Assembly: GCA_963761905.1 (NCBI GenBank)
Contig: CAVXIQ010000002.1
Coordinates: forward strand, 34,479 to 98,478
Reading direction: 5' to 3'
Source: Gaiellasilicea sp963761905
GTDB lineage: Bacteria; Actinomycetota; Thermoleophilia; Gaiellales; Gaiellaceae
DNA: 64,000 nt
Under the pieces are notes generated by a model that was given only the letters and a program-made list of their open reading frames with translations, had not been told where the DNA came from and made no database searches. Position 1 is the stretch's first letter; every line of letters starts with the position of its first letter. A program made the translations under genes and the position numbers. This document shows positions 50,076-61,090 of the stretch, piece after piece.

Positions 50076-52997
50076 GTGTCGATGGTCACTTTCGAGCGGC
50101 TCGTCGGCCGCGCCGACGAGCTCGGCTCCATCGACCTCGCGCTCGCTGAGCTCGACCGCGGGGAGCCCGCCGCGCTCGCGCTCGTAGGGGAGCCCGGGAT
50201 CGGGAAGACGCGCATGCTCTCGGAGCTCGCCGAGCGCGCCGAAGAGCGTGGTCATCTGGTGCTCGCGGGCACGGCGCTCCGAGCTCGAGGGCGACGTGCC
50301 GTTCTGGGTCTTCGTCGACGCGCTCGACGAGTACCTCCGAGGTCTCGATCCGGCGGTGCTCGGATCGATCGACGACGACGTCCGCGCCGAGCTCGCGCAC
50401 GTTTTCCCGGCCGTTCCGGCAGGCGACGGCGTCGTTGCCGGTCTCCAGAATGAGCGCTACCGCACCCACCGGGCCGTGCGGGCGTTGCTCGAGGGGCTCA
50501 CGGCGACCAAGCCCGTCGTGCTCGTCCTCGACGACCTCCACTGGGCCGACTCGGGCTCGGCGGAGCTGCTCGGCGCGCTGCTGCACCGGCTGCCCGCGGC
50601 GCCGGTGCTCCTCGCGCTCGGACTGCGGCCGCGCCTCGTCCCCGAGCGCCTGTCGGTCTCGCTCGACCGCGCGCAACGCGCAGGGACGCTGACACGCATC
50701 GAGCTGGGCGCGCTCACCTCCGAAGAGGCTCACGAGCTGCTGGGTGCAGAGGGCAACGGGGCGGCCGCGGGCGTCCTCTACGAGGAGAGCGGCGGAAACC
50801 CGTTCTACCTCGAGCAGCTCGTTCGTGGCCTTCGCCGAGACGGAGGGACGATCGTCGGCGGCCTCTGAAAAGGTCTCGCTGGGCGAGGTCCAGGTCCCGC
50901 CAACCGTCGTGGCCGCGCTCGCCCAGGAGCTAGGCAGCTGCTCAGCGAATGCGCCCGCCTCGTGGTCCAGGGCGCGGCCGTCGCGGGCGATCCCTTCGAG
51001 CCCGAGCTGGCGGCCGCAGCTGCGGCGACTGACGAGCGCGAGGCGATCGACGCTCTCGACGAGCTGCTCGCCGTCGATCTCGTGCGCCCGACCGATGTTC
51101 CGCGCCGCTTCCGATTCCGCCATCCACTCGTTCGGCGGGCCGTGTACGAGTCGACGCCTGGCGGCTGGCGGCTGGGCGCGCACGAGCGCAGCGCGGCGGC
51201 GCTCGCCGAGCGCGGAGCACCGGTCGCAGCGCGCGCGCACCACGTCGAGCTGCTCGGCGCGGCCCGGCGACGCGGCCGCAGTCGAGGTGCTTCGCGAGGC
51301 CGGAGAAGCGGCGGCGCAGCGGGCTCCGGCAACCGCCGCCCGCTGGTTCGAGAGCGCCCTTCGCCTGATCTCCGAGAGCACCCCGGCGGAGGAGCGCGTC
51401 GAGCTGCTGCTGGCGCGCGCGGGATCACGAGCCGCGACGGGCCAGTTCCTCGAGGCTCGCGCCGCTCTGCTCGAGGGGCTCGAGCTCCTTCCGGGCGGCT
51501 CGCTTGACCTCCACGTCACTCTCACCGCCGCCTGCGCGGCCATGGAGCAGCTGCTCGGCCGCCACTCCGAGGCGCACGTGCGACTCGTCGGCGCTCTTGA
51601 GGCGCTCGAAGACCAGCGCTCGGCCCAGGCGGCGTCGCTGCTGATCACCCTCGCGCTAGACGCGTTCTTCCGGCAAGAGAACGCCGACTCGAGAGACTGG
51701 GGAATGAGAGCGTTGGCGGCAGCTCGGGCCGTCGGCGACCCGCCACTGATCGCAGCCGCTGCAGCCGCCGTCGCGCTCGCGTGCTCGTTCCTCGGAGCGA
51801 TCGAGGAGGCGGAGCCCTATCGCGCCGAGGCGGCAGAGTTGGTCGACGGCATGCCCGACGCCCAGCTTGTCGCCCGCCTCGATGCGATGGCGTACCTCAC
51901 CGGTGCCGAGGCGTACCTGGATCGGTTCGAGGAGTCGACGGCACACGGAGAGCGCGGGTTGGCGCTCGCGCGTGCGACGGGCCAGGGCGAGCTCCTGCCG
52001 ATGCTGATCCCGGCTCTCAGCACCGTGCTGCTGGGGCAGGGGCGGCTACACGAAGCGGCCGACATGCTGGACGGCGCGATCGAGGGCGCGCGTCTGGCCG
52101 GCAACGTGCAGTCGTTGGCCTGGGATCTCCTGAATCGCTCGTTCGTCGCGGCGGTTGCCGGAGACCTCGAGACCGCGGTCGCGACTGCGGAGGAGAGCTT
52201 CGACATGGCGCGACGGCTCGGTGACAACTTCGTCTCGACCTACGCGCGCCTGGTAATGGCTATCGCTCGACTGGAGACCGGCGATCACGAGCGCGCGCTG
52301 GAGCTGTTTCTTTCGGTGGGCGGAGAGGAACTCTCGTCGATTCCCGGCGGGTGGCGTGGCGAAATACCTCGACCTCCTGACCCGCCTCTGGCTCACACTC
52401 GGCCGTACCGCAGAGGCGGAACGTACTTCCGCCTACGCCGCCGAGCTGGCCGCCGAGACAGGTCTTCGCACGGCTTCCGTCTGGGCCGACCGTGCCGGCG
52501 CCGCCGTAGCGCTCGACACCGGCGATGCCGAACGCGCCGCCGAGCTCGCGCTGGCGTCGGCTGCGACCGCGGATGCGGTGGGCGCACCGCTCGAGGCAGC
52601 GCTGTCGCGGACGCTCGCGGGCCGGGCTCTCGGCGGGCTCGGCCAGACCGAGCGAGCTGTGGCCGAGCTCGAGCACGCCGTCGCCGCGCTCGAAGCGTGC
52701 GGCGCCGAGCGCTACCGTCTCGAAGCGGAGCGGGAGCTACGCAAGCTCGGCCGCAAGGTCTACCGCCGTAGCGCGCGAGGTACCGCTGACGACGGGCTCT
52801 CCTCGCTCACCGAACGGGAGCTAGAGCTCGCCCGGCTCGTCGTCGACCGCAAGACCAATCCGCAGATCGCGGCCGAGCTCTTTCTGAGCCAGAAGACCGT
52901 GGAGACCCACCTGCGCAACATCTTTCGCAAGGTCGGCGTCGCCAACCGGGTAGAGCTCGCGCGTGCGGTCGAGCGATCCGGCCGTCAGCAGGGGTAA
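50076..52997 (+). CDS. LAL/MalT-like LuxR-family ATPase regulator 1, several frame breaks
   Basis: Reconstructed length about 972 aa. N-terminal AAA/STAND ATPase: ERLVGRADELGSIDLAL, Walker A VGEPGIGKTRML, Walker B VVLVLDDLHWADSGS, then GGNPFYLEQLVRGL and RFRFRHPLVRRAVYESTPGG. A long TPR-like helical middle (residues about 400-850) precedes a C-terminal LuxR HTH: SSLTERELELARLVVDRKTNPQIAAELFLSQKTVETHLRNIF. About five single-base breaks (near 50277, 50866, 50936, 51265, 52355) scatter it over three frames; the net change is a multiple of three. Ligand- and ATP-dependent activator type. Paralogue of 57790-60704. Confidence 0.82.
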
Positions 52998-54178
52998 GGC
53001 GGGACCTTCTCGGGTTCGACGAACTCCCCGGTCGAGCTCGGCTTCCCGTCCTCGTACTTGATCATCAGTAGCGACCGGCCGACCGGCACGTGGCACTCCG
53101 AGGTGTAGGTCGTCTCGCCGATGAGGAGCGGCTCGTCCTCGAACGACTCGAGAGCCTCCGAGAGCTCCTCGCCCTCGGTCGTGCCTGCCTCCTCGATCCC
53201 CCTCGCGACCGTCTGGACGAGTGAGTAGCCGAGGAGCGGATACGAGTCCACGAGGGCGGGCTCGCCGGTGGTCTTCTCGAACGTCTCGAAGAAGGCGTTG
53301 ACCTCGTCGCGCGGGTCGTCGCCGTAGCTCGAGCCGACGGCCGGAACCCAGGTATCAGACAGATCGGGAGTCGCCTCGAGCCAGAATGTGCCCGAGAACC
53401 CGGCAGCCAGGATGATCGAGCCGCCGAACGCGGCACGAAGCTCTTTCAACGCGGGCGAGCCGCCCGGATACGAGCTGAGCAGGAGCACGTCCGCTGCGGG
53501 TGCGTTCCGGAGGCGCGTGACCTGCGCGGCGAGCGAAGGGTCTGTTTGGAGGAACGTGTCCTCGCCCACGACGGTGCCTCCCAGCTCGCGCCAGCGCGTC
53601 TCGAACGACGCGCACAGCACCTTCATGTACTCGAACTGCTGGTCGCACATCAGGTACGCCGAGCGCCAGCCCTGCACGTCGTATGCGAACTCGGCGCTGA
53701 CCGCTCCCTCGGTGGGGGCACCTGCATAGGTGTTGAATGTCAGCGGGCCGATCGCCTGCTTGCCGATGCCCGGCGCCCCCGCGCAGGTGATCGCGAGGAT
53801 GCCTTTCTCGTTCGCAGCACGAGCCCCGGGCGCGCCGAGGTCGGCGTCGCACATCGGCACGACCACGTCTGCGCCCTTCTCGATCGCCTCGAGCGCCGCC
53901 GTCGCGGCAAGATTGAGATCGGACTTGGCGTCGACGTGAAGCACCTCGATGAGACGTCCGTCGACACCGCCGTCTGCGTTGATCTCCGCGACCGCGACGT
54001 CGATGCCAGCGTTGATCGCGGTCTCGAACGGAGCGAGCGCGCCTGTCAGGCTGTTCGCCGTCCCGATCACGATCGGCTCGGTCGAGTCTGCTGCCGCCTC
54101 GTCTTCAGAGTTGCTCGCGCCGCAGCCGCTCGCGATCAGCGCGAGCGCGACGATCATGCACACCGGCGTCAGCGTCAT
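52985..54178 (-). CDS. Branched-chain amino acid ABC transporter, substrate-binding lipoprotein
   Basis: 397 aa from ATG 54178, preceded by GAGGGAGGGA; longer frames ignore this site. Lipobox LIASGC makes it a lipoprotein. Type-I periplasmic-binding (LivJ-like) blocks: PIVIGTANSLTGALAPFETAINAGIDVAVAEINADGGVDGRLIEVLHVD, VVPMCDADLGAPGARAANEKG, and SAYLMCDQQFEY. Likely binds branched-chain amino acids or a related ligand for the permeases encoded upstream. Overlaps the end of the LAL regulator by 13 bp. Confidence 0.87.
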   Translation of the reverse strand: MTLTPVCMIVALALIASGCGASNSEDEAAADSTEPIVIGTANSLTGALAPFETAINAGIDVAVAEINADGGVDGRLIEVLHVDAKSDLNLAATAALEAIEKGADVVVPMCDADLGAPGARAANEKGILAITCAGAPGIGKQAIGPLTFNTYAGAPTEGAVSAEFAYDVQGWRSAYLMCDQQFEYMKVLCASFETRWRELGGTVVGEDTFLQTDPSLAAQVTRLRNAPAADVLLLSSYPGGSPALKELRAAFGGSIILAAGFSGTFWLEATPDLSDTWVPAVGSSYGDDPRDEVNAFFETFEKTTGEPALVDSYPLLGYSLVQTVARGIEEAGTTEGEELSEALESFEDEPLLIGETTYTSECHVPVGRSLLMIKYEDGKPSSTGEFVEPEKVPPYPC

Positions 54179-54240
54179 CGAGATCCCTCCCTCGCTCGAC
54201 GACATTGACCGATTCGCGCGCGAATGGCAATCAGCCGTGA

Positions 54241-55351
54241 TCACGGCCGCGAGCCGCGACCTGCAGTCCACCTGAGCTCGCGGCCGCCGGTGATCCCATC
54301 GGGCCGGAGGATGAGGATGGCGAGCATCAGGAGCGCGAGACCGACCTCGCGCAGCCCCGGCCTCGACGGCAGCTCAACGACCCCGAGGTCGATGCCACCC
54401 TCGACTCGACGCAGGATCTCCGCCGCCGCCGAGATCACGATCGTCCCGATCACTGCCCCCGCCAGGCTCGTCGTCCCCCCGACCACGAGCATCGCGACCA
54501 TCAGGAACGTGATGTCCAGAAAGAAGGCGTCGGGGTTGGCCGAGCCGATGAACATCGCAAGTAACGCCCCCGCAACTCCAGCGAAGAACGCCGAGACGAC
54601 AAAGGCGATCGCGCGCTCGCGGGCGACGCCGATCCCGATCGAGCGTGCGGCCGCCTCCTGCTCGCGCGACGCGCGCAGGCGTAGCCCGATCCTCGAGCGC
54701 TGAAGCGCCCACACAGCGGCCGTCGCGACGAGCGCCCAGGCGAGAGCTCCCCAGACGGTCGTCGCGGTCGGGATCCCGCTCACTCCTGCGGTTCCGTGCG
54801 TCAACTGTTGCCAGTTCTTTGCGACGACGTTCACGATCACGAGCACGGCGAACGTCGCCAGCCCCGCGGTCAGGCCCGACAGGCGTGCGAGCGGGACGGC
54901 GAGTACGAGGCCGACGAGAGCGGCGAGCGCTCCCGCGGCCAGCGTCGCCGGGAACGGGTCGAGGTGCAGGTCTCCGAGAAAGCCCGGCAGATCGGGAAGC
55001 ACGAACGGTTTCGTCTCGGGAGGGATCGTGAGGATCGCGGCCGTGTACGCCCCGATCGCCACGAACGCAGCGTGGCCGAACGAGAACACGCCCGAGAGGC
55101 CGACGAACGCGTACAGGCCGACGACGAGGATCAGGTTGATCACCATCCCGACGACGACTCGGTCCAGCGAGTCCGGCCCAAGGATCCAGGCGACCAGCGT
55201 CACGACGCACGCGAGCGCCAAGAGGGCTGCCACGGGCCACACGGTCTCGGAGAGAATCTCGTCGCGCCGAGCGACGGCCTCCCTCTTCGTCCGCCCGAAC
55301 CGTGCGCGGCCGAAAACTGCTCCGCTGTGCCCGCCGGAATGCGTCCAGCAC
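54241..55351 (-). CDS. livM: Branched-chain amino acid ABC permease LivM-like (5' boundary uncertain)
   Basis: Ten or so helices with the LivM hallmarks MINLILVVGLYAFVGLSGVFSFGHAAFVAIGAYTAA and SREQEAAARSIGIGVARERAIAFVVSAFFAGVAGALLA, then FMVAMLVVGGTTSLAGAVIGT. The sequence ahead of helix 1 (KREAVARRDEILSETVWPVAALLAL) runs into the livH frame with no stop and no clear start in between. Either one base is wrong at about 55290-55350, or livH and livM form one fused permease. Confidence 0.8.
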
Positions 55352-56299
55352 GCCGACGCGCCGCGGAACCTCGCGGGCAGCGGCGGAGCGGGCCGGAACG
55401 AGACCCTGCGGGCGCACGACGAGGGCGGCGAGGACGGCTGCGAAGACGAAGGCATCGCGGTACGGGCGGAGCTCGAGCGGGAGCGTTGCCTGGAGCACCA
55501 CGGTCAGGGCGCCGATCGAGAAGCCGCCGACCACCGCCCCGGGGAGGCTGCCCATGCCGCCGACGACGGTCGCGATGAAGGCAATCAGGATGACGTTGGC
55601 GCCGATCGTCGGCGACACCGACCCCGTCTGGGCCGTGAGCAGGATCGCCGCCGCGCCCGCGAGCAGGCCGGAGAGCGCGAAGGCGACCGCGATAACCGTG
55701 TCTGCGCGGATCCCTAGGACTCGGGCCATCCGGAAGTCCTCTGCCGCCGCGCGCATCTGCGTCCCGATCGTCGTTCGGCGCATGAACAATCCAAGCGCGA
55801 CGAGGAGACCGAGCGTCACGCCGACGACGACCACGTCGAGCTTCTGGATCGAGACCGACCCGATCTCGAACGAGTCGCCGAGGCCGGTCGCGAAGCCGGT
55901 CGAGCGCGGCGTCGATCCCCAGATCAGGGCGGCAAGATTCTGGAGGAGAAAGCTGAGGGCGAACGAGGTGATCAACAGCGTCGCAGGGCTTGCTTGCCGG
56001 ACGGGCCGGAATGCGATCCGGTCGAGCGCGAGCGCTAGCGCGACGGAGACCACGAGCACGAGTGGGATCACGAGCGCGTCGTCGAGCGGGATCAGCACGA
56101 CCGCAAACGCTCCGGCCATGACCAGCTCGCCGTGGGCGAAGTTGACGAGACGCATGATCCCGAAGATCAGGGCGATGCCGAGCGCAAAGAGCGCATACAG
56201 GCTGCCGAGCGAAATCGCGTCGACGGCGTGCTGAACCGCGAGCTCGAGCGTCACGTCGGCGAGCGGCGGCACCGGGCTAGAAGCCGAGGTAGGCATCAT
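55352..56299 (-). CDS. livH: Branched-chain amino acid ABC permease LivH-like (3' boundary uncertain)
   Basis: ATG 56299. LivH hallmarks: AVDAISLGSLYALFALGIALIFGIMRLVNFAHGELVMAGA, TTIGTQMRAAAEDFRMARVLGIRADTVIAVAFALSGLLAGAAAIL, FIATVVGGMGSLPGAVVGGF and RDAFVFAAVLAALVVRPQGLVP. The family normally ends shortly after RPxGL; here the frame stays open to 54374 without sense. A LivHM fusion with a single frame break is the alternative. Confidence 0.82.
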
Positions 56300-56982
56300 C
56301 GAGCCGACCGGGCCGGCCGAGCTCGCTCCGCGTTCCCGCGAGCACGATCCGGCCCGTCCGGAGTACGTATGTGCGGTCGGCGAGGGCGACCGTCCGCGCG
56401 ACGTTCTGCTCGATGAGCAGGACGGTCACGCCCTCCGACCGGATCTCGGCGATCGCCTCGAACACGCGATCGACGAGCAGCGGAGCAAGGCCGAGCGACG
56501 GCTCGTCGAGCAGTAACAGCCGCGGCTGCGCGAGCAGCGCGCGGGCGATCGCCAGCTGCTGCTGCTCGCCTCCCGAGAGCGTGCTCGCGGGCCGATCGAG
56601 CGTCTCCCGCAGGATCGGGAAACCGCTCGAGCTCGCGCTCGAGGACGGCATCCGCGCGTCTCCGGTCGGGATTCGCCGTCCGGCCGAGCAGCAGGTTCTC
56701 GGCCACGGTCAGCGTGCCGAAGATGTGCCTGCCCTCGAGCACGAGGGCGATGCCGCGCCTCGCAATCGCGTCGGTCGGAACGCCGACGAGCGATTCGCCG
56801 AGGTAGGAGATCTCACCCGACGCGGCCGGAACGAGGCCGAGGATTGCCGCCAGCGTCGTCGACTTGCCGGCGCCGTTCGGCCCGGCGAGGCCGACGATCT
56901 CGCCCTCGCCGACGTCCAGGCTGACGTCGTGAACGGCCGTGATCCGCCCGTAACGGACGGCCAGGTCACGAATCTCGAGCAG
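56277..56982 (-). CDS. livF: Branched-chain amino acid ABC ATPase LivF-like, one frame break
   Basis: Begins LLEIRDLAVRYGRITAVHDVSL at CTG 56982 (no ATG/GTG/TTG in frame nearby; overlaps the livG stop). Walker A GPNGAGKSTT, then RHIFGTLTVAENLLLG. The frame breaks near 56618 and resumes FPILRETLDRPASTLSGGEQQQLAIARAL, Walker B LLLLDEPSLGLAP and LLIEQNVARTVALADRTYVL. Removing one base gives 235 codons, normal for LivF. The livG-livF-livH-livM order matches known operons. Confidence 0.83.
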
Positions 56983-57713
56983 CTCGCGCTCCTGTGCCGA
57001 GATACGCGGTTCGCACTGCCGGATCGCCTCGAACCTGGGCGGGCGTGCCGATCGCGATCGTCCTGCCGTGGTCGAGGACCTGGATCCGGTCCGAGAGCCC
57101 CATGATCACCCTCATGTCGTGCTCAATCACCAGCAGGCCGATTCCGAGCGCGGCTCTGACGGCCGCGAGCGCGCCGACGAGCTCGTCCGCCTCGGACTCG
57201 TTGAGACCGGCCGCCGGCTCGTCGAGGAGCAGGAACGAGGGACGCGTCGCGAGTGCCCTCGCGATCGCCGAGCCTCCGTGCCTCGTGATGGGGCAGCCCG
57301 CCGGCGGCGAAGCCGGCCCGATGCTCGAGCTGGACTCGCGCGAGCAGCTCGGTCGCAACCGAGCGAGCGCGCCGCCGGGAAGCGGCAACCGAGAGTGCGG
57401 CGACTTCCACGTTCTCGAAGCTCGTGAGGCCCGGAAAGAGCCGGACGTCCTGGAACGTGCGGACGAGCCCCGCGCGGGCGATCCCTGCCTCCGGCCAGGT
57501 CGTGATGTCGCGGCCGTCGAGCACGACGACGCCGGTCGTGACGCGCTGGAAACCCGAGAGGGCGTTGACGAGCGTCGTCTTGCCGGCGCCGTTCGGCCCG
57601 ATCAGGCCGAGGATCTCCCCGTCGCGAAGCGTCAGATCGACCCCGTCCACCGCCCTCACGCCTCGGATGTGCACCCGAACGTCGCGGGCCTCGAGGGTTC
57701 CGGCGGCCACCAC
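56966..57713 (-). CDS. livG: Branched-chain amino acid ABC ATPase LivG-like, one frame break
   Basis: GTG 57713. LEARDVRVHIRGVRAVDGVDL, Walker A GPNGAGKTTLVN, VRTFQDVRLFPGLTSFENVEVAA. The frame breaks at about 57275 (within EARRLG), then IARALATRPSFLLLDEPAAGLNESEADEL, LLVIEHDMRVIMGLSDRIQVLDHG. One extra base restores 248 aa. LivG-type ATPases carry the long insertion before the signature helix seen here (ALSVAASRRRARSVATELLARVQLEHRAGFAAG). Confidence 0.84.
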
Positions 57714-57738
57714 GGCGCAAGCTTCTCACGGTGACCAG

Positions 57739-57759
57739 CAGGCGCCTAGTAAGCGCCTG
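57739..57759. promoter_or_regulatory. Inverted repeat in the livG/LAL-2 divergent promoter
   Basis: Arms CAGGCGC and GCGCCTG separated by 7 nt, midway in the 76-bp gap between the livG start (57713) and the regulator start (57790). Plausible operator for either direction. Confidence 0.4.
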
Positions 57760-57789
57760 GCGTGTGCTCTATCGTCGGCGACTAGACCG

Positions 57790-60704
57790 ATGCCCGCTGT
57801 CGAGCACCTCGTCGGGCGCGCCGCAGAGCTCGGCTCGCTCGACCGCCTCCTCTCGGATCTCGAGGGCGGCCGCTCCGCGACCGTACAGCTCGTCGGAGAG
57901 CCGGGCATCGGGAAGACGCGCCTGCTTGCCGAGCTCGCCGCGCGTGCGGACGAGCGAGGGCAGCTCGTTCTCAGCGGCTCCGCCTCGGAACTCGAGCGCG
58001 ACCTGCCGTTCTGGGTCTTCGTGGACGCGCTCGACGAGTACGTGCAGGGGCTCGACCCGCGACGGCGCGCGCTGCTCGCCGAGAACGTCCGGAACGAGCT
58101 CGCGCAGGTCTTTCCGTCGCTCTCGGCGCTCGCATCCGGCAACGCCCCCCCACTCCAGCACGAGCGTTACCGCAGCCACCGCGCCGTGCGTGAGCTGCTC
58201 GAGCTACTCGCGTCGGCGAAGCCGCTCGTCCTCGTCCTGGACGACCTCCACTGGGCCGACCCGGCCAGCGTCGAGCTGCTCGGCGCACTTCTCCATCGGC
58301 CGCCGGCCGCGCCGATATTGACCGCGCTGGCGGTCCGCCCCCGACAGGTTCCAAAGCGCCTGGCGACGATGCTCGAGCGAGCGCACCGATCGGAGTCGCT
58401 CGAGCGGATCGAGGTGGCGGCGCTGACTCCCGACGAGGCGCAGGAACTCCTCGGAGGCCACGCGGACGGGACAGCCGCCGAGCTCTACGACACGAGCGGA
58501 GGCAACCCGTTCTACCTGGAGCAGCTCGCGCGCTCGCTCGACCGCGCGCGGCCGGCGGTCGGCGACGGCTCCAAGATCACCCTCGCCGGGATCGAGGTGC
58601 CGCAGAGCGTCGCGGCCGCCTTGGCCGAGGAGCTCGGCCTGCTCTCGGACGGCTCTCGCCGCGTGCTCGAGGGTGCGGCGGTGGCGGGCGACCCGTTCGA
58701 GCCCGAGCTGGCGGCTGCCGCGGCCGCGGTCGACGACGCCGCCGCGATCGACGCCGTCGATGAGCTTCTCAGCGTCGATCTCATCCGGCCAACGGATGTT
58801 CCTCGCCGGTTCCGTTTCCGGCACCCGCTCGTCCGGCGGGCGGTCTACGAGGCGACGCCGGGCGGGTGGCGTCTCGCCGCGCACGAGCGGTGCGCCGCGG
58901 CGCTCGCTGCGACTAGGCGTGTCCGCGCACTCGCGCGCCCACCACGTCGAGTACTCCGCCCGGCCGGGAGATCTCGGCGCGGTCGCCGTCCTGCGCGAGG
59001 CCGGAGAAGCGGCTGCGCACCGCGCTCCGGCCAGCGCCGAGCGCTGGTTCGCGGCGGCGCTACGCCTCCTTCCCGAGACGGGTCTGCTCGAGGAGCGCGT
59101 CGACCTCCTGCTGGCTCGTTCCGGCGCCCTGGCCGCCACCGGTCGGTTCGCCGACAGCCACAGCGTCCTGCTCGAGAGCATGGCGATCGCGCCTGAAGAG
59201 GCGATCGGGCAGCGCGTGCGGCTCGTTGCGGCGACGGCCGGTGTCGAGCACCTTCTCGGCCGACACCAGCAGGCGCACGCACGACTCGAGAGGGCGCTCG
59301 AGGAGCTCCAGGACTCCGACTCTCGCGAGGCGACGGCGCTCATGATCGAGCTGGCCGTCGACGCCCTCTTCCGGGGCGCATACGAGGAGATGCGAGTCTG
59401 GGCGGATCGCGCGGCGAGCGCCGCGACGCCGCTGGGCGATCGCTCCCTGATCGCGGCGGCGCTCGCCGTGCGCGCGCTCGCGGCGGCGCTGAGCGGCGCG
59501 GTCGCGCTTGCGCGGGCACATCGCGAGGAGGCTGCGGGAGTCATTGACTCGCTGCCCGACGACGAACTCGCGCGACGCCTCGACGCTCTCGCCCATCTCG
59601 CGACCGCGGAGATGTATCTCGACCTCTTCGAGCCCTCCGGTCGCCATGCCGAGCGCGCGCTCAAGCTCGGGCGCGCGACCGGGCAAGGAGATCTCTTCCC
59701 ACTCATCTTCCCCATGCTGGGTACGTCGCTCTGGGTGCAGGGTCGCCTGGCCGAGTCGGCCGAAGTGTTCGACGGAGCCATCGAGCACGCCCGCCTGCTT
59801 GACAACGTGCAGGGGCTTGCCTGGAATCTCTTCAACCGCAGCTTCGGGGCACTCGCGGCCGGCGACGTCGAGCTCGCGCTCGCGACCGCGCGGCGAGAGC
59901 ACCGAGCTCGCGAGGACCTCGACGAGAGCGTGATCACGGGGCACGCCGCGTGGGGGCTCGCCGCCGCGCTGTTCGAGGCGGGAGACGCGAACCAGGCGGC
60001 CGAGCTGCTCCTGACGGCGACCGGAGGGCGCGGAGCTCGTCGTGATTCCTGGTGGCTGGCGCGCGAACGGCCTCTGGACGCTCACCCGCTGCCTCCTCGC
60101 AGCGGGTCGCCGCGAGGAGGCCGAGCGAGCCGCCGCCGCGGCAGCAGCCTGTGCAGAGGCCGTCGGTCTGCCGATGGCCTCTGCCATGGCGCGCCTTGCC
60201 GAGGCCACGCTGCGGCTCGACGCCGGCGACCGGCCGGCGGCCGCGGAGCGCGCACCGAGGCTGCGGCCGGCCTGGAGGAAGTCGGGGACGCGTATCACGC
60301 CGCCGTCGCGAGGATGCTGGCGGGCCGAGCGCTCGCCGCGGCCGGTGACCGAAAACGGGCGATCGCCGAGCTGGAGCGTGCCACGGCGGCCTTCGACTCC
60401 TTCGGCGCGCCCCGCTACCGCGCCGAGGCGGAGCAGGAGCTGCGCAAGCTCGGCCGGACGTTTACCACCGCAGCGCCGCCGGGACGGCGGCTGAGCGGGC
60501 TCACCTCGCTGACGGAACGCGAGCCGAGCTGGCACGGCTCGTCGTCGACCGCACACAAACCCGCAGATCGCGGCGGCGCTCTTCCTGAGCCAGAAAACCG
60601 TCGAGACGCATCTGCGCAACATCTTCCGCAAGCTCGGCGTGGCGAACCGGGTCGAGCTCGCCCGCGCCGTCGAGCAGGCAGACCGCGCCGACAGCCGCGC
60701 GTAG
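57790..60704 (+). CDS. LAL/MalT-like LuxR-family ATPase regulator 2, several frame breaks
   Basis: ATG 57790; about 970 aa after correction. HLVGRAAELGSLDRLLSDLEGG, Walker A VGEPGIGKTRLL, Walker B LVLVLDDLHWADPAS, ELERDLPFWVFVDALDEYVQGLDP, GGNPFYLEQLARSLD, RFRFRHPLVRRAVYEATPGGWRL; helical repeats; C-terminal HTH TSLTERE and SQKTVETHLRNIFRKLGVANRVELARAVE. Breaks near 58913, 60029, 60250, 60520 and 60555. Very similar to regulator 1 in order and sequence, so a duplication. The HTH is split by two breaks. Confidence 0.82.
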
Positions 60705-60747
60705 TACCCCGATCCCCTAGCGATCCTCTCGGGGCCTCCCTCAGGAA

Positions 60748-60784
60748 GTCAGGGTGCGGAATCAGGGTCGTCCCCCGATGTCGG
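60748..60784 (+). promoter_or_regulatory. Composite element, copy e
   Basis: GTCAGGGTGCGGA, ATCAGGGTCGTCC, CCCGATGTCGG at 13-nt pitch, 43 bp after the LAL-2 stop and 68 bp before a family-1 small gene. Confidence 0.7.
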
Positions 60785-60852
60785 AGATCGGTGTCGGTGC
60801 GAGTCTCGGCGCCATGTTCAGCGACACCACCCATTCGAGAGAGGAGCAAGTC

Positions 60853-61086
60853 ATGTACCTCGTCTCCGACACCGACGTTCGCGAGCTCGATCATCGAAGC
60901 AACGACGGCATCGACGTCACGCTGCTCTGGAGCCCGCAGACGGACCGCGTCTGGATCGCCGTCGTCGACGTGAAGCGCGGCGGCTGGTTCGAGCGGGACG
61001 TCCACCCGGCGCTCGCCCTCGACGCGTTCCAGCATCCGTTCGCCTACGCCAACCGCGACCGCGACGAGTTCGCAATCGCCGCCTGA
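60853..61086 (+). CDS. Small regulon protein, family 1 (77 aa)
   Basis: ATG 60853, ribosome site GAGAGGAG. MYLVSDTDVRELDHRSNDGIDVTLLWSPQTDRVWIAVVDVKRGG then FERDVHPALALDAFQHPFAYANRDRDEF. Paralogue of 48488-48775 with the same core (LxWxxxTDRxxVxVxD and AxxAFxHPFAYA). Soluble, acidic; function unknown. Followed after 4 bp by a truncated lipid-kinase-like gene. Confidence 0.75.
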   Translation: MYLVSDTDVRELDHRSNDGIDVTLLWSPQTDRVWIAVVDVKRGGWFERDVHPALALDAFQHPFAYANRDRDEFAIAA

Positions 61087-61090
61087 TCGG

